Origin: MED-G116 sp038107835
GTDB taxonomy: Bacteria; Pseudomonadota; Alphaproteobacteria; Puniceispirillales; Puniceispirillaceae
DNA: 47,475 bases
Direction of reading: 5' to 3'
Assembly: GCA_038107835.1 (NCBI GenBank)
Contig: JAYNHH010000019.1
Coordinates: 1 to 47,475, forward strand
The translations under genes were made by a program, and so were the position numbers. Under the pieces are notes generated by a model. That model searched no databases and was not told the DNA's origin. It saw only the letters and a program-made list of their open reading frames with translations. Shown one piece after another: positions 44,553 through 47,475 of the stretch (within the stretch, counting starts at the first letter, position 1; each line of letters opens with the position of its first letter).

Positions 44553-44731
44553 GTCAGTTTATCCACGCAATGTCGGCAAATTAATTGATCGTTTCTTTGA
44601 TCTAATGTCAGTATTGTTTGAGTGCCATCACAATGTCCACAAACACCGCAACTAGCATATGGCCATACGGAGAAAATTCGTCCCTTAAGCTCGAAGTCAC
44701 TGTCAGGTAATTTACCTCCGGTCCATTCCAT
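44549..44731 (-). CDS. Small putative zinc-ribbon protein, possibly frameshifted at its start
   Basis: A 60-residue frame from ATG 44731 with a treble of cysteines (CGVCGHC) and a distal CRHC, a plausible zinc site. There is no ribosome site, and a stop sits just upstream. In the adjacent frame, directly upstream, lies MFDNSINICGTCAIHDTWN, which supplies another CxxC and would join naturally before GGKLPDSDF if one base were restored near 44725. So the gene may be a one-base-deleted version of a longer zinc protein. Confidence 0.45.
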   Translation of the reverse strand: MEWTGGKLPDSDFELKGRIFSVWPYASCGVCGHCDGTQTILTLDQRNDQLICRHCVDKLT

Positions 44732-44816
44732 GTGTCATGGATAGCACAGGTACCGCAAATATTAATGCTATTATCAAACATGAATACCGAAGCCATGATA
44801 TGGCACGGAGTTAAAA

Positions 44817-45017
44817 ATGAGCCGAAACATGTGGATACTAGCTGGGCTGATGGCTGTTTTTTCGCTAGTGATAATCTATCGTGGCGAGAGCGGTATGACA
44901 GCACCGGATCACGCCAAGTGTAAGGAAAGTCTGGTTATCCAGATATTCACTGACACGTGCACGGAGCTTTCTTCAGTCGGTGGCACCGCGGCTGTAATGA
45001 ATGGCGATGCAAGGTAA
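44817..45017 (+). CDS. Small membrane or secreted protein
   Basis: A 66-residue frame from ATG 44817, with CGGAG seven bases upstream. The first 22 residues (NMWILAGLMAVFSLVIIY) form a signal-anchor. The rest has two cysteines (HAKCKESL, TDTCTELS) that could pair outside the membrane. No family recognised. Confidence 0.55.
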   Translation: MSRNMWILAGLMAVFSLVIIYRGESGMTAPDHAKCKESLVIQIFTDTCTELSSVGGTAAVMNGDAR

Positions 45018-45142
45018 ATCAAGATTGGTGGACAACTAGCAACAAAAAAATAACTCTTTAACCCTTTTTTGAAATTGGTCTTTTTTAGAGGGGCATTGGG
45101 GTGTGTATTTTGAGCCGAGGGGCGTGATGTCAACTGCAATTC

Positions 45143-45454
45143 CTAGAAATTTAATTCGGCATCAATCACGTAACTTTCGAGCCTCTCAATTCTGTTAATC
45201 TCTCTATTCCAATCTGTGCCTTCAATTAAATCCATGCAATTTTTGTAGGCTTCTGTGTTCTTAAATTCCATAACCGCAATTAATCTGTGTTTGTCTTTCT
45301 GATTGAACAAAATGCCGTGTTTTGCCGAGGTCATACCTAGCTCAATCAACCGGTCTGATAGTTTGTCAAAAGTCTCTAAGTCTCTCTTGTTCTGAGCCAC
45401 TAGCTCCCATTTGGTTGCAAAATCCTGAGCGTAGGTTGCCATAATTGATGCCAT
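45143..45454 (-). CDS. Hypothetical protein, possible ferredoxin-like (dimeric alpha/beta-barrel) fold
   Basis: A 103-residue protein starting at ATG 45454 after AGGAG. The KHRLIAVMEFKNTEAYKNCM strand-helix and the alternating hydrophobic pattern suggest a small alpha/beta-barrel protein, but this is a weak inference. It lies 19 bases after a 36-codon gene and shares the strand of the integrase, so all three may be one transcript. Confidence 0.55.
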   Translation of the reverse strand: MASIMATYAQDFATKWELVAQNKRDLETFDKLSDRLIELGMTSAKHGILFNQKDKHRLIAVMEFKNTEAYKNCMDLIEGTDWNREINRIERLESYVIDAELNF

Positions 45455-45473
45455 AACTTTTCTCCTGTCTTTC

Positions 45474-45584
45474 TTACTTGTAGCTCATAAAGACCAATGC
45501 CAATGCTACTATGATAATCGTTACGATTAAAAAGGTACGAAGCCAAAGTGCGCTGATGTCGATTAATATTTCTGGCATGACCAT
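45474..45584 (-). CDS. Very small single-pass membrane protein downstream of integrase
   Basis: A 36-residue frame whose ATG at 45584 abuts the TAG of the integrase. It reads MVMPEILIDISALWLRT and then one hydrophobic helix (FLIVTIIIVALALVFM) ending SYK. The immediate adjacency suggests translation by ribosomes finishing the integrase. Confidence 0.5.
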   Translation of the reverse strand: MVMPEILIDISALWLRTFLIVTIIIVALALVFMSYK

Positions 45585-46574
45585 CTATGCTAGTCGGTGG
45601 TTTATCTTTGGCAATAGACTCTCTGCTCGAAGATGCGTGTATCTAAAGAGCATCCTAGGGTCCCTATGACCCGATATGACAGCGACCTCAGGCATATTTA
45701 GTCCCATCTCAAAGAACCTGCTGATAGCCTCGTGACGAAGGTCATGGAACCTAAGTTCACTTAATCCAGCACGTGCCCTGAGCCTGTCCCAAGCCAGCCT
45801 ATGGGAATTGGCATTGACTGGGAATGGAGTAGGGGTGTCGTTCCTGGCTTTCTGCCGTCTAAGAACATCAATAGCCTTATGGGACAAAGGCACCTCGCGT
45901 GTACTTCCGTTCTTTGTTATGGGTAGCAGTGCAGTCTGGCGATTGAAGTCAACCTGATGCCATTCCAGGCCAAGTATCTCACTGCGTCTCATTCCAGTCT
46001 CTATGGCGAAGACAATAATAGGCCAGATGTGAGGATTGAGCGTCGATGCAGACGCTGCTTTAAGTCTATCAAATTCACCATCGTTCAACCTTCGTTGCCT
46101 TGGCTTGGATGTTGGTGGCATCTTTACTTTGTCGACAGGATTATAAGACAGCATCAGTCCCCACTCATTGATCGCTATCTTAAGACAATGTCTGATTAGG
46201 ATAAGGTCGTAGTGAGCAGCTCGGACGCCATCCTTGAGCCTTTGATCACGAAAGGCTGCCACCGTGGCTGATGATAGCTTATGAACACTGATTGAGCTGA
46301 CAGGGTCATTGATAAGCCGTCTGAGGCGCCTCAGTTCAGTTGTTGCACCACGTTTGCTCGGAGTGACGGCGCGAGCATAACGGGACAAAAGGTCACCTAA
46401 GGTGACCCTGGTTGGCTCAAGAGTGCCGAAGTTATCATTTTCCAGCTGCCGCTCTTGCTCCTTAGCCCATTTGATTGCATCGGCTTTGCCAGAAAAGGAA
46501 CGGGATGTTGTCCCAATATCCTTGTGTCTTACGATTGCTTGCCATTTGCCATTACGCTTCCTGAATGTAGCCAC
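45585..46574 (-). CDS. Tyrosine-type site-specific integrase
   Basis: A 329-residue recombinase starting at GTG 46574, eight bases after TAGGAG; the longer frame that runs into the tRNA repeat is an artefact. An N-terminal core-binding domain (60-150) is followed by a catalytic domain with R196 in TGMRRSEIL, K221 in TKNGSTREVPL, H277 and R280 in FHDLRH, H303 in SGHRDPR and the nucleophile Y312 in RYTHL. All catalytic residues are present, so it should be active. It directs integration into the 3' end of tRNA-Phe. It is about 75 bases from the right repeat and reads inward. Confidence 0.95.
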   Translation of the reverse strand: MATFRKRNGKWQAIVRHKDIGTTSRSFSGKADAIKWAKEQERQLENDNFGTLEPTRVTLGDLLSRYARAVTPSKRGATTELRRLRRLINDPVSSISVHKLSSATVAAFRDQRLKDGVRAAHYDLILIRHCLKIAINEWGLMLSYNPVDKVKMPPTSKPRQRRLNDGEFDRLKAASASTLNPHIWPIIVFAIETGMRRSEILGLEWHQVDFNRQTALLPITKNGSTREVPLSHKAIDVLRRQKARNDTPTPFPVNANSHRLAWDRLRARAGLSELRFHDLRHEAISRFFEMGLNMPEVAVISGHRDPRMLFRYTHLRAESLLPKINHRLA

Positions 46575-46586
46575 TTTTGATCTCCT

Positions 46587-46606
46587 AAAGTGACACAGGA
46601 GTGACC
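46587..46606 (+). repeat. Candidate integrase arm-type sites, right end
   Basis: AAAGTGACA (46587-46595) and GGAGTGACC (46598-46606) lie between the integrase start and the right repeat. They match the paired RGAGTGACC copies inside the left end. They also sit over the likely integrase promoter, which would allow self-regulation. Confidence 0.45.
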
Positions 46607-46650
46607 TGACCAGAGAGGCCAGAAGAAAACTATAGGAAAACAGTTGATAA

Positions 46651-46721
<71 letters not shown>

Positions 46722-46789
46722 GCAAATACTCCATGTAAAATGCCTTGATTCAAGCAGTTAGTTAATCACTGCTGAATTGGGTAGGTCGC

Positions 46790-47475
46790 ATGGTAGGTCA
46801 AATAAACCATCATCTTTATCGTAAACGTGGCTTCTATTACTTCTATAGACGTGTGCCAAAGGCATTGCTGGAACATTATCCAAAGCCTCGCATCGTGGTG
46901 GCCTTGAAGACAAGGCAGTTCCGTGATGCCTTAAGACAAAGCCAAATCATATCCAAAAGACTAGATGACCAGTGGTTTCATATGCAGCTGGATGCGATGG
47001 GGCTGGATAATGTGCAAGCCAAGCTGTTCCAAACTGTGAGGCCATCTGCACCTCTGATGTCAGAAGCGACTGCCTTTTACTTGAGATTGAAAGGCGATGG
47101 TAAGGACAAGGTCTTCACCCGTGCAGCCCAGCGTAATGCTGACTCTGTGATTGAGGTATTGGGAGATAGGCCCATCAATGACTATGTGTCCTCAGAAGCT
47201 GGTAAGCTGCGTGATGCGCTGCTTGATAGAGGATTAGCAGTTACCTCCATCAAGAGGATGTTTGGTTCCATCAAAGCCATCATCAATCTATCAATGGCAG
47301 AGCATGGCATTGAAAGGCGTAATCCATTTGCCAGCATCCATATGCCTGATGAAACACCAACAGACAGGCAACCAATACCTGTGGATGATATCAGACGCAT
47401 CCAACATGAGTGTGTCGCTTTAGATGATGAGAACAGATGGCTTCTTTCCATCATTAGCGACACTGGTATGAGGCT
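46790..47475 (+). CDS. Second tyrosine-type integrase (partial, runs off right edge)
   Basis: At least 228 residues from ATG 46790, 68 bases outside the right repeat, reading outward. The N-terminus HLYRKRGFYYFYRRVPKALL resembles the DUF6538-type domain found at the start of many alphaproteobacterial integrases. Near the edge, RWLLSIISDTGMR begins the catalytic domain with its first arginine. It differs clearly from the 329-residue integrase, so it belongs to another element whose end lies beyond the window. Confidence 0.85.
   Translation, partial: MVGQINHHLYRKRGFYYFYRRVPKALLEHYPKPRIVVALKTRQFRDALRQSQIISKRLDDQWFHMQLDAMGLDNVQAKLFQTVRPSAPLMSEATAFYLRLKGDGKDKVFTRAAQRNADSVIEVLGDRPINDYVSSEAGKLRDALLDRGLAVTSIKRMFGSIKAIINLSMAEHGIERRNPFASIHMPDETPTDRQPIPVDDIRRIQHECVALDDENRWLLSIISDTGMR

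Overview
The window reads as a marine-type alphaproteobacterial chromosome with a small mobile island at its right end. Several genes belong to families largely confined to Alphaproteobacteria: a DUF1013/TrcR regulator, DUF1192, UPF0262 beside hisD, DUF2948 beside murA, COQ9 beside rpsU, and the infA-maf-RNase E/G-yacG cluster. The heat-shock gene has an alphaproteobacterial ROSE-type thermometer. Tight gene packing and the gene set suggest a streamlined SAR116 (Puniceispirillales)-like organism; this placement is inference from gene content, not from a search.

Positions 1-9000, read leftward: a tandem glycine riboswitch drives gcvT-gcvH-gcvP, which ends in a clear terminator. Then come a gamma-glutamyltransferase-family gene, panB-panC, and an Fe(II)/2-oxoglutarate oxygenase that runs off the left edge. 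Positions 9200-12400, rightward: an M3 oligopeptidase translationally coupled to an ABC1/UbiB-type kinase. Positions 12500-15950, leftward: pntB, a fused pntA, and rpsU with its terminator. Positions 16150-24300: COQ9, metA (with a Glu at the acyl-donor specificity position), purE-purK, TrcR and other small alphaproteobacterial genes, a ygfZ-type folate protein, an MFS carrier and a PPOX-like protein. Positions 24650-30650: clpB, a glyoxalase-fold protein, ppnP, a second MFS carrier, and an hsp20 gene with RpoH promoter, ROSE thermometer and terminator. Positions 30700-39950: tRNA-Thr, a MerA-like flavoprotein with a TVP38 membrane protein, then murA, DUF2948, hisD, UPF0262, a CX5R phosphatase-like protein, infA, maf, an RNase E/G homologue and yacG.

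From 40081 the character changes. A complete tRNA-Phe(GAA) is followed, 6.5 kb later, by a perfect 71-bp copy of its 3' part plus flank. Between the two copies lies a compact integrative element. It carries a leftward tyrosine integrase at its right end, a 405-residue helicase-like P-loop ATPase behind a long structured leader, an EamA-type transporter, a small AT-hook protein with a C-terminal membrane segment, several very small genes and an unusual pair of inverted-repeat units. No capsid, terminase or conjugation gene is visible, so a satellite or minimal genomic island is the best description. Immediately beyond the right copy a second, different tyrosine recombinase begins and runs off the window, so two elements appear stacked at the same tRNA.

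The most interesting part is this island. Its ATPase, its structured non-coding stretches and its small proteins belong to no system I can name.
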